64,000 bases of DNA. It comes from Simplicispira metamorpha (GTDB lineage: Bacteria > Pseudomonadota > Gammaproteobacteria > Burkholderiales > Burkholderiaceae_C). Shown here piece by piece: positions 35,696-44,859 of this stretch. How positions within the stretch are numbered: position 1 is the first letter of the stretch; the number at the start of each line of letters is the position of its first letter. Location of the stretch: positions 1-64,000 of the forward strand of contig NZ_SLXH01000020.1 in assembly GCF_004341365.1 (NCBI RefSeq), written 5' to 3'. The notes beneath the pieces were generated by a model. It was given only the letters and a program-made list of their open reading frames with translations. It did no database searches and was not told the origin of the DNA. Position numbers and translations under genes: made by a program.

Positions 35696-36022
35696 TCAGG
35701 CAGCAGAGGCCGCCTGAATCTGCTCTTTCAGCTTGCTGCTGGCGTGAAAAGTCACCACCCGGCGCTCGCCAATCGGAATGATCTCTCCGGTGCGCGGGTT
35801 GCGCCCGGGCCGGGGCGCCTTGGTGCGTATCTGAAAATTGCCAAAACCAGACAACTTCACATCCGCACCGTCGATCAGCCGCTGCGCAATCAGCTCAAAA
35901 AACGCATCCACCATGTCTTTGGATTCGCGTTTGTTCAAGCCCACATGGTCAAACAGCAAATCGACCAACTGCGCCTTGGTCAATGCAGGTGTGTCGGGGC
36001 TTTCTGTGCCGGATTGCGTCAT
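35696..36022 (-). CDS. ihfA: Integration host factor subunit alpha
   Basis: A 108-residue HU/IHF-fold DNA-bending protein. [21 protein letters not shown] opens the fold, GRNPRTGE forms the DNA-intercalating arm with its proline, and the IhfA-type [12 protein letters not shown] is present. The start at 36022 has GGGAG 6 nt upstream; an earlier in-frame start at 36049 is less likely. It is the last gene of the thrS-infC-rpmI-rplT-pheS-pheT-ihfA series, 19 bp after pheT, as in many proteobacteria. IHF acts in recombination, replication and sigma-54 transcription. Confidence 0.95.
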   Translation of the reverse strand: MTQSGTESPDTPALTKAQLVDLLFDHVGLNKRESKDMVDAFFELIAQRLIDGADVKLSGFGNFQIRTKAPRPGRNPRTGEIIPIGERRVVTFHASSKLKEQIQAASAA

Positions 36023-36041
36023 GCTGTGCTCCCGTTGCGCA

Positions 36042-38480
36042 TTACACACGCAATCTGGCGCCGGTCTGGGCGGCCAGTTGCGCTACCACTGCCTGCACGG
36101 CGGCGTCGATGTCCGCCTCGGTGAGCGTGACCTCGCCGCTGCCCAGCGTCAGGCGCACAGCCAGGCTCTTCTCACCGGGCGCCAGACCGGTGGTCGGGGC
36201 CGCGTCAGCACCCTTGACTGGCTTGGGACGGTACACATCGAACAGCACCGCATCGCGCAGCAGCGCTTCGGGCACGGCAGAGTGGATCGCCGCCATCAGC
36301 TGGGCATGGGTCACACTCTCGGCCACCACCACGGCCAGATCGCGCTCCACGCTCTGGTGCTTGGGCACGGCCTTGAACTGGGGCACCACGCGCTGCAACA
36401 CGGCATCGAGTTCCAGCTCAAACAGCACCGGCGCCTGGGGCAGCTCCCACGACTGGCGCCACTGCGGGTGCAACTCGCCGACAAAACCGATGGCGCGGCC
36501 CGCCAGCAGCACCTGCGCGCAGCGGCCCGGGTGCATGGTCGGGTGGGTGGCGGGCACAAACTCGGCCTTCAGGGGGTACAGCAGCGCTTCCACATCGCCT
36601 TTGACATCAAAGAAGTCGATGGCCTGCTCCTTGCGTCCCCACTGCAGCACGTCGGCTGGGCCGCAGGCCAGACCGGCGATGCGCATGGGCTGGTCAAAGC
36701 CTTCCACGGTGGAGTCGGTGTTGGCCACCGAGGCATCGCGCAAAAACACCCGGCCCAGCTCAAAGACGCGCACGCGCTGCGCACGGCGGTCCAGGTTGAA
36801 CTTCAAAACCTGTAGCAGTGAACCCAGCAAGGACGAGCGCATCACGCCCATTTGGCTGGCAATCGGGTTGAGCAGCTTGATCGGCTGGGCATTGCCCGCC
36901 AGTTCGCGCTCCCAGCGCTCATCGACGAAGCTGAAGTTGATGGTTTCCTGGTAGCCCAGCGCGGCCATCTGGCGGCGCGCAGCAAAAGCACTGCGCTGGT
37001 TTTCAGCACGCAGCTTGGGCGTGATGGGCGCCAGCGGCGGCGTGGTGGGCAGCTGGTTGTAGCCCACCATGCGCGCCACTTCTTCGATCAGGTCTTCTTC
37101 AATGGTCAGATCAAAGCGGTAGGACGGCGGCGTGACGGTGATGGTGCCCTCGCCCTGCGCCAGCGGCAGGCCCAAGCGGGCCAGCGCGTCGGCGCACTGC
37201 GCTTGCGTCAAAGGCATGCCAATCACACGGGCAGCGCGGGCCACGCGCAAGGTGACGGGTTGGGCCTGCGGCACATTCACCTGCACATCATCGACCGGGC
37301 CAGCGCTGCCGCCACAAATGGCCTGCACCAGTGCGGTGATGCGCTCGATGTGCTCCACCGTCTGGCCGGGATCGACACCGCGCTCAAAGCGGTGCCCGGC
37401 GTCGGTAGAAAAGTTATAGCGGCGCGAGCGCCCGGCAATCGCCTTGGGCCACCAAAAAGCCGCTTCGATATAGACGTTTTGCGTGTCGTCCGACACCGCT
37501 GTGGCATCGCCGCCCATGATGCCAGCCAGCGATTCCACCTGCTGGTCGTCGGCGATCACGCCCACCTGGCCATCGACCTCCACGGTGTTGCCATTGAGCA
37601 GCTTGAGCTGTTCGCCCGGCTGGCCCCAGCGCACATCCAGGCCGCCGTGGATTTTGTCGAGGTCAAAAATGTGCGAGGGTCGGCCCAGCTCGAACATGAC
37701 GTAGTTAGAAATGTCCACCAGCGGCGCCACGCTGCGCTGGCCACAGCGCGCCAGGCGATCGACCATCCACTGCGGCGTGGCGGCGCGCGGATTCACGCCG
37801 CGCACAATGCGCCCGGAAAAACGGCCGCACAAATCGGGGGCGCTGATTTTGACGGGCAGGCGGTTGGTGTGCGCCTGCGCCACGGCCGGAAACTCCGGCT
37901 GCTTGAGCGGCGCGCCGGTCAGGGCGGACAGCTCACGGGCAATGCCGTACACGCTCAGGGCATGGGCCAGATTGGGCGTGAGCTTGAGCGTGAACAGCGT
38001 GTCGTCCAGGTTCAGGTGCGCGCGGATATCCTGGCCCAGCGGGGCGTCGGGTGCCAGCTCCAGCAACCCGCCATGCTCCTCAGACAGCTTGAGCTCGCGC
38101 GCCGAGCACAACATGCCCTGGCTTTCTACGCCGCGCAGCTTGCCCACCTTGATGAGAAAAGGCTTGCCGTCTTCACCGGGCGGCAGTTCAGCGCCCACCA
38201 GCGCGCACGGCACGCGGATGCCCACGCGCGCATTGGGCGCGCCGCAGACGATATTGAGCAGCTCAGGCTGGCCCACGTCCACCTGGCACACGCGCAGGCG
38301 GTCGGCGTTGGGGTGCTGCTGCGCGTCCTTGATCTCACCGACGACGATTTTGGTGAACGGCGGCGCAACCGGTTGTAATTCTTCGACCTCCAGCCCCGCC
38401 ATGGTCAGGGTGTCGGCCAGTTCTTGGGTGGAAAGCGGCGGGTTGCAGAATTCGCGCAACCAGGATTCAGGAAATTGCAT
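36042..38480 (-). CDS. pheT: Phenylalanine--tRNA ligase beta subunit
   Basis: 812 residues, the normal length for bacterial PheT. Its domains in order are a tRNA-binding EMAP-like domain (about 40-150, LRVCQVDVG), B3/B4 editing domain (about 210-380), B5 (about 405-475), the catalytic-like fold (about 490-690) and a C-terminal anticodon-binding FDX-ACB domain (about 715-812, with ERDLAVVV). It forms an alpha2-beta2 enzyme with PheS. The pheS gene lies upstream, separated by 120 bp that hold two inverted half copies of the dispersed repeat. Confidence 0.96.
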   Translation of the reverse strand: MQFPESWLREFCNPPLSTQELADTLTMAGLEVEELQPVAPPFTKIVVGEIKDAQQHPNADRLRVCQVDVGQPELLNIVCGAPNARVGIRVPCALVGAELPPGEDGKPFLIKVGKLRGVESQGMLCSARELKLSEEHGGLLELAPDAPLGQDIRAHLNLDDTLFTLKLTPNLAHALSVYGIARELSALTGAPLKQPEFPAVAQAHTNRLPVKISAPDLCGRFSGRIVRGVNPRAATPQWMVDRLARCGQRSVAPLVDISNYVMFELGRPSHIFDLDKIHGGLDVRWGQPGEQLKLLNGNTVEVDGQVGVIADDQQVESLAGIMGGDATAVSDDTQNVYIEAAFWWPKAIAGRSRRYNFSTDAGHRFERGVDPGQTVEHIERITALVQAICGGSAGPVDDVQVNVPQAQPVTLRVARAARVIGMPLTQAQCADALARLGLPLAQGEGTITVTPPSYRFDLTIEEDLIEEVARMVGYNQLPTTPPLAPITPKLRAENQRSAFAARRQMAALGYQETINFSFVDERWERELAGNAQPIKLLNPIASQMGVMRSSLLGSLLQVLKFNLDRRAQRVRVFELGRVFLRDASVANTDSTVEGFDQPMRIAGLACGPADVLQWGRKEQAIDFFDVKGDVEALLYPLKAEFVPATHPTMHPGRCAQVLLAGRAIGFVGELHPQWRQSWELPQAPVLFELELDAVLQRVVPQFKAVPKHQSVERDLAVVVAESVTHAQLMAAIHSAVPEALLRDAVLFDVYRPKPVKGADAAPTTGLAPGEKSLAVRLTLGSGEVTLTEADIDAAVQAVVAQLAAQTGARLRV

Positions 38481-38502
38481 AGTCAGACTTTGTTGGCGTG
38501 CT

Positions 38503-38595
38503 CTGAAAAAGAGAGCTGGTAGCGCTTACTGGCAGGTCGTTTCAGCATAAAAACACGATGAAACCCAGTGCAGCCGTGCGCTAGCAGCTCACTTT
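38503..38595. repeat. Two inverted partial copies of the dispersed repeat between pheS and pheT
   Basis: A forward half copy (GAGCTGGTAGCGCTTACTGG, then CATAAAAACA) is followed by a reverse half copy (GTGCGCTAGCAGCTCAC). The GAGCTGGTAGCGC and GCGCTAGCAGCTC arms can pair across the insert, forming a long hairpin inside the pheST transcript. Confidence 0.65.
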
Positions 38596-38600
38596 TTTGA

Positions 38601-39653
38601 TTATTGGAACTGCGACAGGAAGCGGATATCACCGTCAAAGAACAGTCGCAGGTCGTTCACGCCATAACGCAGCATGGTCAGGCGATCCGGGCCCATGCCA
38701 AAGGCAAACCCGATGTATTTCTCTGGGTCCAGGCCCATGTTGCGCACCACGTTGGGGTGAACCTGGCCCGAGCCAGCCACCTCCAGCCAGCGCCCGGCCA
38801 GCGGGCCGGTCTGGAACTGGATGTCGATTTCTGCACTGGGCTCGGTGAACGGGAAAAAACTGGGACGAAAGCGCAACACCAAATCATCGCTTTCAAAGAA
38901 CGTGCGGCAAAAGTCGGTAAACACGACCTTCAGGTCTTTGAAGCTGACATTTTCGCCAATCCACAGCCCTTCGCACTGGTGGAACATGGGCGAATGCGTG
39001 GCGTCGCTATCGACGCGGTAGGTACGGCCGGGCACGATGACGCGGATTTCGGGCATGGCCTGGCCCGCATCCAGCAACGCGCGGTGCTTTTTCACATGCT
39101 GCACGGCGTAACGCACCTGCACCGGGCTGGTGTGCGTGCGCAGCAAATTGGGCGCGTGCGCAGGGCCACCTTCGACATAAAACGTGTCGTGCATGGAGCG
39201 TGCGGGGTGGTCTTCGGGCGTGTTCAGCGCCGTGAAGTTGAACCAGTCGGTCTCAATTTCCGGGCCTTCGGCCACGTCGAACCCCATGGAGCCAAAAATG
39301 CCTTCGATGCGTTCCAGCGTCAGCGATACCGGATGCAATCCGCCCGCACCGCGCTGGCGGCCCGGCAAACTCACGTCCAGTGCTTCGGCCTGCAATTGCA
39401 ACTGCAGTTCAGCGTCGGCCAGCGCCTGGCGGCGGGCAGTGAGGGCTGCTTCAATCGCTTGCTTGGCCACGTTGATGGCAGCACCGCGCGATTTCTTTTC
39501 CTCTACGGAAAGCTGTGCCATGCCTTTCATGAGTTCGGTCATGCGACCGGACTTGCCCAAAAACTGGGCCTTGGCATTTTCCAGATCGGCCGGTGTTGCA
39601 CTCTGTGCAAACAGCTGCCGCGCACTTTCGACCAGGGAGTCCAACTCGTTCAT
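38601..39653 (-). CDS. pheS: Phenylalanine--tRNA ligase alpha subunit
   Basis: 350 residues. An N-terminal coiled coil (about 1-85) is followed by the class II catalytic core, with [49 protein letters not shown] and [18 protein letters not shown]. Length and motifs are standard. It charges tRNA-Phe together with PheT. The upstream gap to rplT holds a terminator-like hairpin, so part of the transcription may be attenuated before pheS. Confidence 0.96.
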   Translation of the reverse strand: MNELDSLVESARQLFAQSATPADLENAKAQFLGKSGRMTELMKGMAQLSVEEKKSRGAAINVAKQAIEAALTARRQALADAELQLQLQAEALDVSLPGRQRGAGGLHPVSLTLERIEGIFGSMGFDVAEGPEIETDWFNFTALNTPEDHPARSMHDTFYVEGGPAHAPNLLRTHTSPVQVRYAVQHVKKHRALLDAGQAMPEIRVIVPGRTYRVDSDATHSPMFHQCEGLWIGENVSFKDLKVVFTDFCRTFFESDDLVLRFRPSFFPFTEPSAEIDIQFQTGPLAGRWLEVAGSGQVHPNVVRNMGLDPEKYIGFAFGMGPDRLTMLRYGVNDLRLFFDGDIRFLSQFQ

Positions 39654-39663
39654 ATTCGCTCTT

Positions 39664-39707
39664 GAAAAAGAAACAAGGGCTAGCGCCTTTTCAAGCTCTA
39701 GCCCTTG
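39664..39707 (-). terminator. Terminator or attenuator hairpin between rplT and pheS
   Basis: A perfect 10-bp stem CAAGGGCTAG / CTAGCCCTTG (39707-39698 with 39683-39674) followed by TTTCTTTTTC on the minus strand, ending 11 bp before the pheS start. A second perfect inverted repeat, GAACGCTAT / ATAGCGTTC, lies just upstream at about 39721-39745. No leader peptide with Phe codons was found. Confidence 0.6.
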
Positions 39708-39754
39708 CTGTTTGTGCGCTGAACGCTATCGAATCAATAGCGTTCGCCGTGAAC

Positions 39755-40114
39755 TCAGGCAGCCAGCTTGGCCTTGACCTGCTCCACGATGCTACCGAAT
39801 GCAGCCTTGTCATGCACGGCCAGATCGGCCAGCATCTTGCGGTCGATTTCGATGCAGGCTTTCTTCAGGCCGTTAGCGAACTGGCTGTACGTCAGGCCCA
39901 GTTCACGGGCACCGGCGTTGATACGGGCAATCCACAGCTGGCGGAAGACGCGCTTGCGGTTACGACGGTCACGGTAGGCGTATTGCCCAGCCTTCATCAC
40001 CGCCTGTTTGGCGATGCGATAGACGTTACCGCGGCGACCACGGAAACCCTTGGCGAGTTTCAGAACTTTTTTGTGACGGGCATGGGCCGTTACACCACGT
40101 TTGACGCGAGGCAT
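39755..40114 (-). CDS. rplT: 50S ribosomal protein L20
   Basis: 119 residues, the usual length, beginning [20 protein letters not shown]. It binds 23S rRNA domain II early in assembly and in other bacteria represses the rpmI-rplT unit. Located 26 bp after rpmI in the conserved translation cluster. Confidence 0.98.
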   Translation of the reverse strand: MPRVKRGVTAHARHKKVLKLAKGFRGRRGNVYRIAKQAVMKAGQYAYRDRRNRKRVFRQLWIARINAGARELGLTYSQFANGLKKACIEIDRKMLADLAVHDKAAFGSIVEQVKAKLAA

Positions 40115-40140
40115 GTATTTACTCCTTGTTCGTCAGTGAA

Positions 40141-40344
40141 TTACAGGCCCGACTTGGGCAGCATCTGCGCCATGTGACCCATATTGGTCTCATGAACGGC
40201 GGCGATACCACGCAACTGGCGCTTGTTCTTGGTGGTCTTCTTGGTCAAGATGTGACGCTTGAAGGCATGACCGCGCTTGACGGTACCACCCGGACGAACG
40301 CGGAAGCGCTTTTTAGCGCTGCTCTTGGTCTTCATTTTGGGCAT
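40141..40344 (-). CDS. rpmI: 50S ribosomal protein L35
   Basis: 67 residues beginning [17 protein letters not shown], a typical L35 with the Lys/Arg-rich body. An AGGAG lies 5 nt before the start. The 185 bp upstream, towards infC, hold hairpins that could be an L20 operator or terminator. Confidence 0.98.
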   Translation of the reverse strand: MPKMKTKSSAKKRFRVRPGGTVKRGHAFKRHILTKKTTKNKRQLRGIAAVHETNMGHMAQMLPKSGL

Positions 40345-40443
40345 GTGAATGCTCCTTTAGTTGTGCTCGTGAGGCGTCTGCAAACCGATTTGCAAACTTG
40401 TTGGCCCCGAGCCACTTTTATCGACAGGCATAACGCCCATCAC

Positions 40444-40468
40444 GGAAAAACGCTTGCGCTGTTTTTCC
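40444..40468 (-). terminator. Hairpin in the infC-rpmI gap
   Basis: Perfect arms GGAAAAAC / GTTTTTCC around a GC-rich loop; either strand ends in a T-rich arm. It may be a weak bidirectional terminator or part of the leader that controls rpmI-rplT translation. Confidence 0.4.
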
Positions 40469-40529
40469 TGCAAGCAGAACCACCTTTTCAGGCAGCCCTG
40501 GCTTATTTCAATGGCACTAGGCCAATAGA

Positions 40530-41117
40530 TTATTCAGCAGGCGCTTCAGTGACCGTTTTGGCCGCAGAAGCTTTTTTGCGAGCAGGCGCAATCATCATGA
40601 TCATCTGCCGACCTTCCAGCCGAGGGAATTGCTCGACCAGAATGGTGTCGGCCAGATCGTCGCGAATGCGATTGAGCAATGCCAAACCCAGCTCTTGGTG
40701 CGTGATTTCACGGCCACGAAACCGCAGCGTGATCTTGCACTTGTCGCCATCCGCCAAAAAACGGCGGATGTTGCGCATTTTGATGTTGTAGTCGCCATCG
40801 TCCGTACCAGGACGAAACTTGACTTCCTTGATCTCAATGACCGTTTGCTTGGCTTTGGCTTCTGCAGCACGCTTTTGCTCAAGGTACTTGAACTTGCCAT
40901 AGTCCATGAGACGGCACACTGGAGGGTTGGCTGTGGCGGCAATTTCAACCAGATCCACATCCAACTCGCCTGCCATACGCAAGGCTTCCATCAAGCTGAC
41001 CACGCCGAGCGGCTCGTTCTCAGGGCCGGAAAGACGCACTTCAGGCGCCATGATTTCACGGTTCAGACGGTGTTTGCGCTCTTCGCGGTGGCGACGATCA
41101 CGAAATTCAGTAGCTAT
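40530..41117 (-). CDS. infC: Translation initiation factor IF-3
   Basis: 195 residues from the proposed start, ending in a Lys/Ala-rich tail. It has the N domain with [19 protein letters not shown], the linker [18 protein letters not shown], and the C domain [20 protein letters not shown]. Family members usually begin with (M/I)ATEFRDRR. Here the codon at that place is ATA (41117-41115), preceded by AAGGTGA at proper spacing. In-frame GTG (41126) and TTG (41132) overlap that ribosome site and are less likely. An AUU/AUA-class start is the known basis of IF-3 autoregulation, since IF-3 rejects such starts. Confidence 0.93.
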   Translation of the reverse strand: MATEFRDRRHREERKHRLNREIMAPEVRLSGPENEPLGVVSLMEALRMAGELDVDLVEIAATANPPVCRLMDYGKFKYLEQKRAAEAKAKQTVIEIKEVKFRPGTDDGDYNIKMRNIRRFLADGDKCKITLRFRGREITHQELGLALLNRIRDDLADTILVEQFPRLEGRQMIMMIAPARKKASAAKTVTEAPAE

Positions 41118-41175
41118 GGCTATCACCTTCAATCAAAATGCTACAAAAAGCGTAGCTGCTTTGGCACACTGCGCA
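41110..41175 (+). repeat. Dispersed repeat (diverged) at the thrS-infC junction
   Basis: Forward, diverged copy: CAAAATGCTACAAAAAGCG, TAGCTGCTTTGGC, ACACTGCGC. It fills the gap and reaches the infC ribosome site on the opposite strand. Confidence 0.5.
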
Positions 41176-41180
41176 AGCGC

Positions 41181-41203
41181 AAAAGCCTTTCATCAGGCTT
41201 TTT
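41181..41203 (-). terminator. Hairpin overlapping the thrS stop codon
   Basis: Arms AAAAGCCT / AGGCTTTT with a six- to seven-base loop containing the thrS stop. The T tract on the minus strand is only four long, so it is a weak terminator at best. Confidence 0.4.
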
Positions 41204-43112
41204 CAGCGACAGTCTTACTGATGAGTTCAATAAACGCATCAATAGACATCACACCAAGGTCTTTATTGCCCCGAGCTCGCACTGCGACTGCACCGGCTGC
41301 ACGCTCCTTGTCGCCAGCGACGAGGATGAAAGGCAGCTTCTGCATGGAATGCTCACGTATTTTATACGTAATCTTTTCGTTTCGCAGGTCCAGCGCTACG
41401 CGCAAAGGGTGCTGCGGCAGTGCTTTTTCGAGTTTTTCGGCAATTTCACGACAGTAATCGGCCTGGTTGTCGGTGATATTGAGCACCGCCACCTGCACCG
41501 GTGCCAGCCAGGTGGGCAGTGCACCAGCGTGTTCTTCGATCAAGATCCCGATAAAACGCTCCAGGCTACCGACAATGGCGCGGTGCAAAATTACCGGGCG
41601 CTTGCGCGATCCATCTTCGGCCACATATTCGGCATCCAGGCGCTCGCTCAGGTTGAAATCCACCTGTATGGTGCCGCACTGCCATTCGCGGCCAATCGCA
41701 TCTTTGAGCGTGTATTCGATCTTCGGGCCGTAAAAGGCACCATCCCCCTCGGAAATCACAAACTCGCAGCCCGAATGGCGCAGGCTGTCCATCAGCGCCT
41801 GTTCGGCCTTGTCCCAGAGTTCGTCCGAACCGATGCGCGCAGCCGGACGGGTCGAGACTTTGTACAGGATGTTGGTAAAGCCAAAATCTGCATACACCTG
41901 CTTAAGCACCTTGGTGAAGGTGTCGCATTCAGCCAGAATTTGGTTTTCGGTGCAAAAAATGTGCCCATCATCCTGCGTAAAGCCGCGCACACGCATGATG
42001 CCGTGTAAGCCACCCGAAGGCTCATTGCGGTGGCACTGGCCAAACTCACCGTAGCGCAGCGGCAGATCACGGTAGCTTTTGATGCCTTGCTTGAAGATCA
42101 GAATGTGACCAGGGCAGTTCATCGGTTTGAGCGCGTAATCGCGCTTTTCCGACTCGGTGATGAACATGTTGTCACGGTACTTGTCCCAGTGGCCGGTTTT
42201 TTCCCACAGGGTCTTTTCCAAAATCTGCGGGCCCTTGACCTCTTGGTAATGGTTGTCGCGGTACACACGGCGCATGTACTGCTCCACCTCCTGCCACAGC
42301 GTCCAACCTTTGGGGTGCCAGAACACCAGGCCGGGGGCATGTTCGTCCATGTGGAACAAATCCAGTTCGCGGCCCAGCTTGCGGTGGTCACGCTTTTCGG
42401 CTTCTTCCAGACGGGTCAGGTACTGCTGCAGCTCATCCTTACTGGCCCAGGCCGTGCCGTAAATGCGTTGCAGCATCTCATTGTGGTGGTCACCGCGCCA
42501 GTAGGCTCCTGCCACTTTCATCAGCTTGAAGTGCTTGAGCTTGCCGGTGCTGGGCACGTGGGGACCACGGCACAGGTCTTCAAACGCTCCTTCACGGTAC
42601 AAACTCACATCTTCATTGCTGGGGATGCTGGCAATCAGCTCGGCTTTGTAATGCTCGCCCAAGCCTTTGAAGTAGGCCACTGCTTCGTCACGCGGCAGTA
42701 CGCGACGCACCACAGGCTCGTCTTTGTTGGCCAGTTCGGCCATTTTCTTTTCGATAGCAGCCAAGTCTTCAGGGGTGAACGGGCGCTTATACGAAAAGTC
42801 GTAATAAAAACCGTTGTCGATCACCGGGCCGATGGTGACTTGCGCATCCGGGAACAACGCCTTCACCGCATACGCCAGCAAGTGGGCGGTGGAGTGGCGA
42901 ATCACGTCCAGGCCGTCAGCGTCCTTGGCAGTGACGATGGACAACGGGCTGTCCTGCGTGATTTGGTAGCTGGTATCGACCACTTTGTCGCCAATCTTGC
43001 CTGCCAGCGCCGCTTTGGCCAAACCGGCACCAATCGAGGCGGCCACCTCGGCCACTGTGACAGGGCCGGGGTATTCGCGCTGAGAGCCGTCGGGGAGCGT
43101 GATGTGAATCAT
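41193..43112 (-). CDS. thrS: Threonine--tRNA ligase
   Basis: 639 residues from the ATG at 43112 ([13 protein letters not shown]), which has AAGGA 6 nt upstream; a longer in-frame reading from 43229 runs through the attenuator and is not real. It has a TGS domain (1-60), the second editing domain with [11 protein letters not shown], a class II core with zinc ligands in MNCPGH and the downstream [11 protein letters not shown], and a C-terminal anticodon domain. Length equals other proteobacterial ThrRS. It heads the translation operon and is preceded by a leader with a Thr-rich peptide and a terminator. Confidence 0.97.
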   Translation of the reverse strand: MIHITLPDGSQREYPGPVTVAEVAASIGAGLAKAALAGKIGDKVVDTSYQITQDSPLSIVTAKDADGLDVIRHSTAHLLAYAVKALFPDAQVTIGPVIDNGFYYDFSYKRPFTPEDLAAIEKKMAELANKDEPVVRRVLPRDEAVAYFKGLGEHYKAELIASIPSNEDVSLYREGAFEDLCRGPHVPSTGKLKHFKLMKVAGAYWRGDHHNEMLQRIYGTAWASKDELQQYLTRLEEAEKRDHRKLGRELDLFHMDEHAPGLVFWHPKGWTLWQEVEQYMRRVYRDNHYQEVKGPQILEKTLWEKTGHWDKYRDNMFITESEKRDYALKPMNCPGHILIFKQGIKSYRDLPLRYGEFGQCHRNEPSGGLHGIMRVRGFTQDDGHIFCTENQILAECDTFTKVLKQVYADFGFTNILYKVSTRPAARIGSDELWDKAEQALMDSLRHSGCEFVISEGDGAFYGPKIEYTLKDAIGREWQCGTIQVDFNLSERLDAEYVAEDGSRKRPVILHRAIVGSLERFIGILIEEHAGALPTWLAPVQVAVLNITDNQADYCREIAEKLEKALPQHPLRVALDLRNEKITYKIREHSMQKLPFILVAGDKERAAGAVAVRARGNKDLGVMSIDAFIELISKTVAEKA

Positions 43113-43154
43113 GAAAATCCTTGTCAAATCCAAAAAATGAATGCGCGCTGTTCG

Positions 43155-43260
43155 AAAAAAAAGCGCGGAACAAGTCCGCGCTTTGGAGGGATAGGCAAAT
43201 CTCGTGCAGGCGCGAACCACCGGCCTCAAAGGCCGGAAAAAGTCTCCGATGTAGTTCGCG
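43155..43260 (-). promoter_or_regulatory. Ribosome-dependent transcription attenuator of thrS
   Basis: On the minus strand strand 1, CGCGAACTAC (43260-43251), pairs with strand 2, GTGGTTCGCG (43220-43211), enclosing an inner CCGGCC/GGCCGG stem. Strand 2 can instead pair with strand 3: GTTCGCGC (43217-43210) with GCGCGGAC (43181-43174). Strand 3 with strand 4 forms the terminator AAAGCGCGGA / TCCGCGCTTT followed by eight T (43184-43155). Thr codons of the leader peptide lie in strand 1 and the peptide stop lies just before strand 2. This is the classical trp/thr-type switch. Confidence 0.75.
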
Positions 43261-43267
43261 GTGTCAT
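43226..43267 (-). CDS. Threonine-rich leader peptide of thrS
   Basis: A 13-residue frame [13 protein letters not shown] with four Thr codons, ACA, ACT, ACA, ACT, which are the codons least expected in this high-G+C genome, where ACC/ACG dominate. AAAGG lies about 10 nt upstream of the ATG. A ribosome held at codons 5-6 covers strand 1 of the attenuator; one reaching the TGA covers strand 2. The peptide itself probably has no other function. Confidence 0.7.
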   Translation of the reverse strand: MTPRTTSETFSGL

Positions 43268-43385
43268 AACCAGATTGCCTTTCTCGCTCTTATGCAAATG
43301 AAAATTTGCTTGGATTTTACCCGAATACGCCAAAAGTCCGGTACAGACTGCACCGCGCTTTTGGCACTTCAGCGCACCACGCTAC

Positions 43386-44348
43386 TCAGTGGGTACACAA
43401 GTCCGGCTCGCCCTGCCCCCGTTGCCAGCAAGGACTTTGCCGATGGGGATCGGGGTACGGAATACCGTCGTCGTCAAGGCGCACTGGGTAGGTACTGAAT
43501 CCGCTGGCCCCGGCACGGTCGAAGGTCATGCGCAGCACCCAGGCTTGGCGCTGGCGGTCGTTGTCGGTTTCTTTCATGACGAAGTTGCCCACGCTGTAGA
43601 TGATGGGTTTGTCCTGGTACAACTCCACGTCTTGCGTGACATGGGGGTGCCCGCCAATGATGGCATCTGCTCCGGCATTGATCAGCAAGCGCGCCAGCTG
43701 CCGCTGCCTGCCGTTGGCTGTCGACTCGTTTTCCCAACCCCAGTGCATGAATACCACCACCAGATCGGCACGGTGCTGCTGGCGTGCGCGCTGGATATCG
43801 GCCACCACTTGCTCATCTTCGCTCCAGGCAATGCCGGGCGCATCGTGGTCGGCCTCAAAACTGCGCGGCATGAACTCGTTGTAACTCAGCAAAGCCACGC
43901 GCAAACCAGCCAGCTCCACCAGCCACGGGGCATGGGCTTCACTGAGATTGCGCCCACCTCCTGCCTGGGCCAGATTCGCGGCCTGCAACCACCCCAGCAT
44001 TTCGGCAAATGCCGCCCGGCCATAGTCGCCCGAGTGGTTGTTGGCCAACGTGACGCCATCGAGATGGCGGCGCAATACCGGCAACACTTGAGGGTGAGCG
44101 CGAAAGGTGTAGTTTTTGTCCACTGGCTCACCGGTGGTGGCAACCACACACTCCAGGTTGGCCACGCGCACATCGGCACTGGCAAAGAGCGGCGCCACGG
44201 CGGCCAGTGGATCACCGCCGCGGGCAATCAGGGCGCCTGCGGCATCGTCCAAGGTGGTGTCCCCCGCGAACACCAAAGAAAACGAGGGTGTATCCGCACT
44301 CCCCCAGCTGCACGCCAGGCCAAGCAGCAAAGCCAGCGCCCATTTCAT
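43386..44348 (-). CDS. CapA-family poly-gamma-glutamate-synthesis-type metallophosphatase
   Basis: 320 residues with a Sec signal peptide (about 1-25). The CapA/metallophosphatase-like core shows FAGDTTLDD near 35, NLECVV near 74, LANNHSGDYG near 110, VVFMHWGWEN near 203, IIGGHPHVTQ near 235 and YSVGNFV near 255. These match the CapA (PgsA) fold, but a full poly-glutamate synthesis operon is absent. The role is uncertain; many such proteins are periplasmic phosphoesterase-like enzymes. The start overlaps the stop of the upstream exported protein (ATGA), so the two are co-translated. The short C-terminal PCWQRGQGEPDLCTH tail has two Cys. Confidence 0.83.
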   Translation of the reverse strand: MKWALALLLGLACSWGSADTPSFSLVFAGDTTLDDAAGALIARGGDPLAAVAPLFASADVRVANLECVVATTGEPVDKNYTFRAHPQVLPVLRRHLDGVTLANNHSGDYGRAAFAEMLGWLQAANLAQAGGGRNLSEAHAPWLVELAGLRVALLSYNEFMPRSFEADHDAPGIAWSEDEQVVADIQRARQQHRADLVVVFMHWGWENESTANGRQRQLARLLINAGADAIIGGHPHVTQDVELYQDKPIIYSVGNFVMKETDNDRQRQAWVLRMTFDRAGASGFSTYPVRLDDDGIPYPDPHRQSPCWQRGQGEPDLCTH

Positions 44349-44770
44349 GGTGCGACCTCCATCAAAGCACATTGGTATACCAGTTCACGCTCCATAGGCC
44401 CTGCATATAGGCGCTGCTCACCCGTGAGTGCAACGCGTCCATCCGGCCCTGGGGATGGATAAGGAGGCCAGTATTTGGCTTGCTGTATCAGCACCGGTTG
44501 GCGCTGCGTCTGCCAATAAACATAAATGCTCAGGTGCCCCAGTTGCGCCCCCTGCCCCACCAGCACCGGCTTGAAGCGAAAACGCCCGGCAATGTCCACC
44601 CCGGCGACACGATAAGGATCTTCAGTGGGCATGGCGACGACTGTCTCCGTTGTGCCAGCGTAAGTCACCTGACATTGCAAAACGGTCACAGCCCACACCG
44701 GCGACCACCCCATGCAGCCCACCAACCCGGCCAGCAGCCCTGCACACACCCTTGTTGGCAAGCAATTCAT
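44345..44770 (-). CDS. Exported hypothetical protein, coupled to the CapA-like gene
   Basis: 141 residues, not recognised. A signal peptide covers about 1-27 (VGCMGWSPVWA). The mature part is beta-rich, with two Cys (LQCQVTY near 33 and VYQCALMEV near the end) that could form a disulfide, and a central IYVYWQTQRQPVLIQQAKYW. It ends in an ATGA overlap with the CapA-like gene, suggesting a joint envelope function. No lipobox motif fits well. Confidence 0.65.
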   Translation of the reverse strand: MNCLPTRVCAGLLAGLVGCMGWSPVWAVTVLQCQVTYAGTTETVVAMPTEDPYRVAGVDIAGRFRFKPVLVGQGAQLGHLSIYVYWQTQRQPVLIQQAKYWPPYPSPGPDGRVALTGEQRLYAGPMERELVYQCALMEVAP

Positions 44771-44785
44771 CGACCTACTCCATGC

Positions 44786-44810
44786 AAAAAAGCCACCCCG
44801 CAGGGTGGCT
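44786..44810 (-). terminator. Intrinsic terminator of aceA
   Basis: Minus-strand stem AGCCACCC / GGGTGGCT (44810-44803 with 44798-44791) followed by six T. It lies 50 bp past the aceA stop. Confidence 0.85.
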
Positions 44811-44859
44811 GGCTACGGGCAGAAACCCGGCGCTCTGGCAAGCGCCTGGGCCTGCTATA

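Noticed and set aside
39654-39754. Phe-codon leader peptide before pheS.
   Set aside because: No ATG/GTG frame with a ribosome site and Phe codons occurs in the gap.
43113-43229. Extended N terminus of thrS from 43229.
   Set aside because: It would translate through the terminator hairpin; the ATG at 43112 has a proper ribosome site and gives the family length.
43113-43300. T-box riboswitch ahead of thrS.
   Set aside because: No T-box sequence or specifier-loop architecture is seen; the Thr leader peptide and three-stem switch explain the region better.
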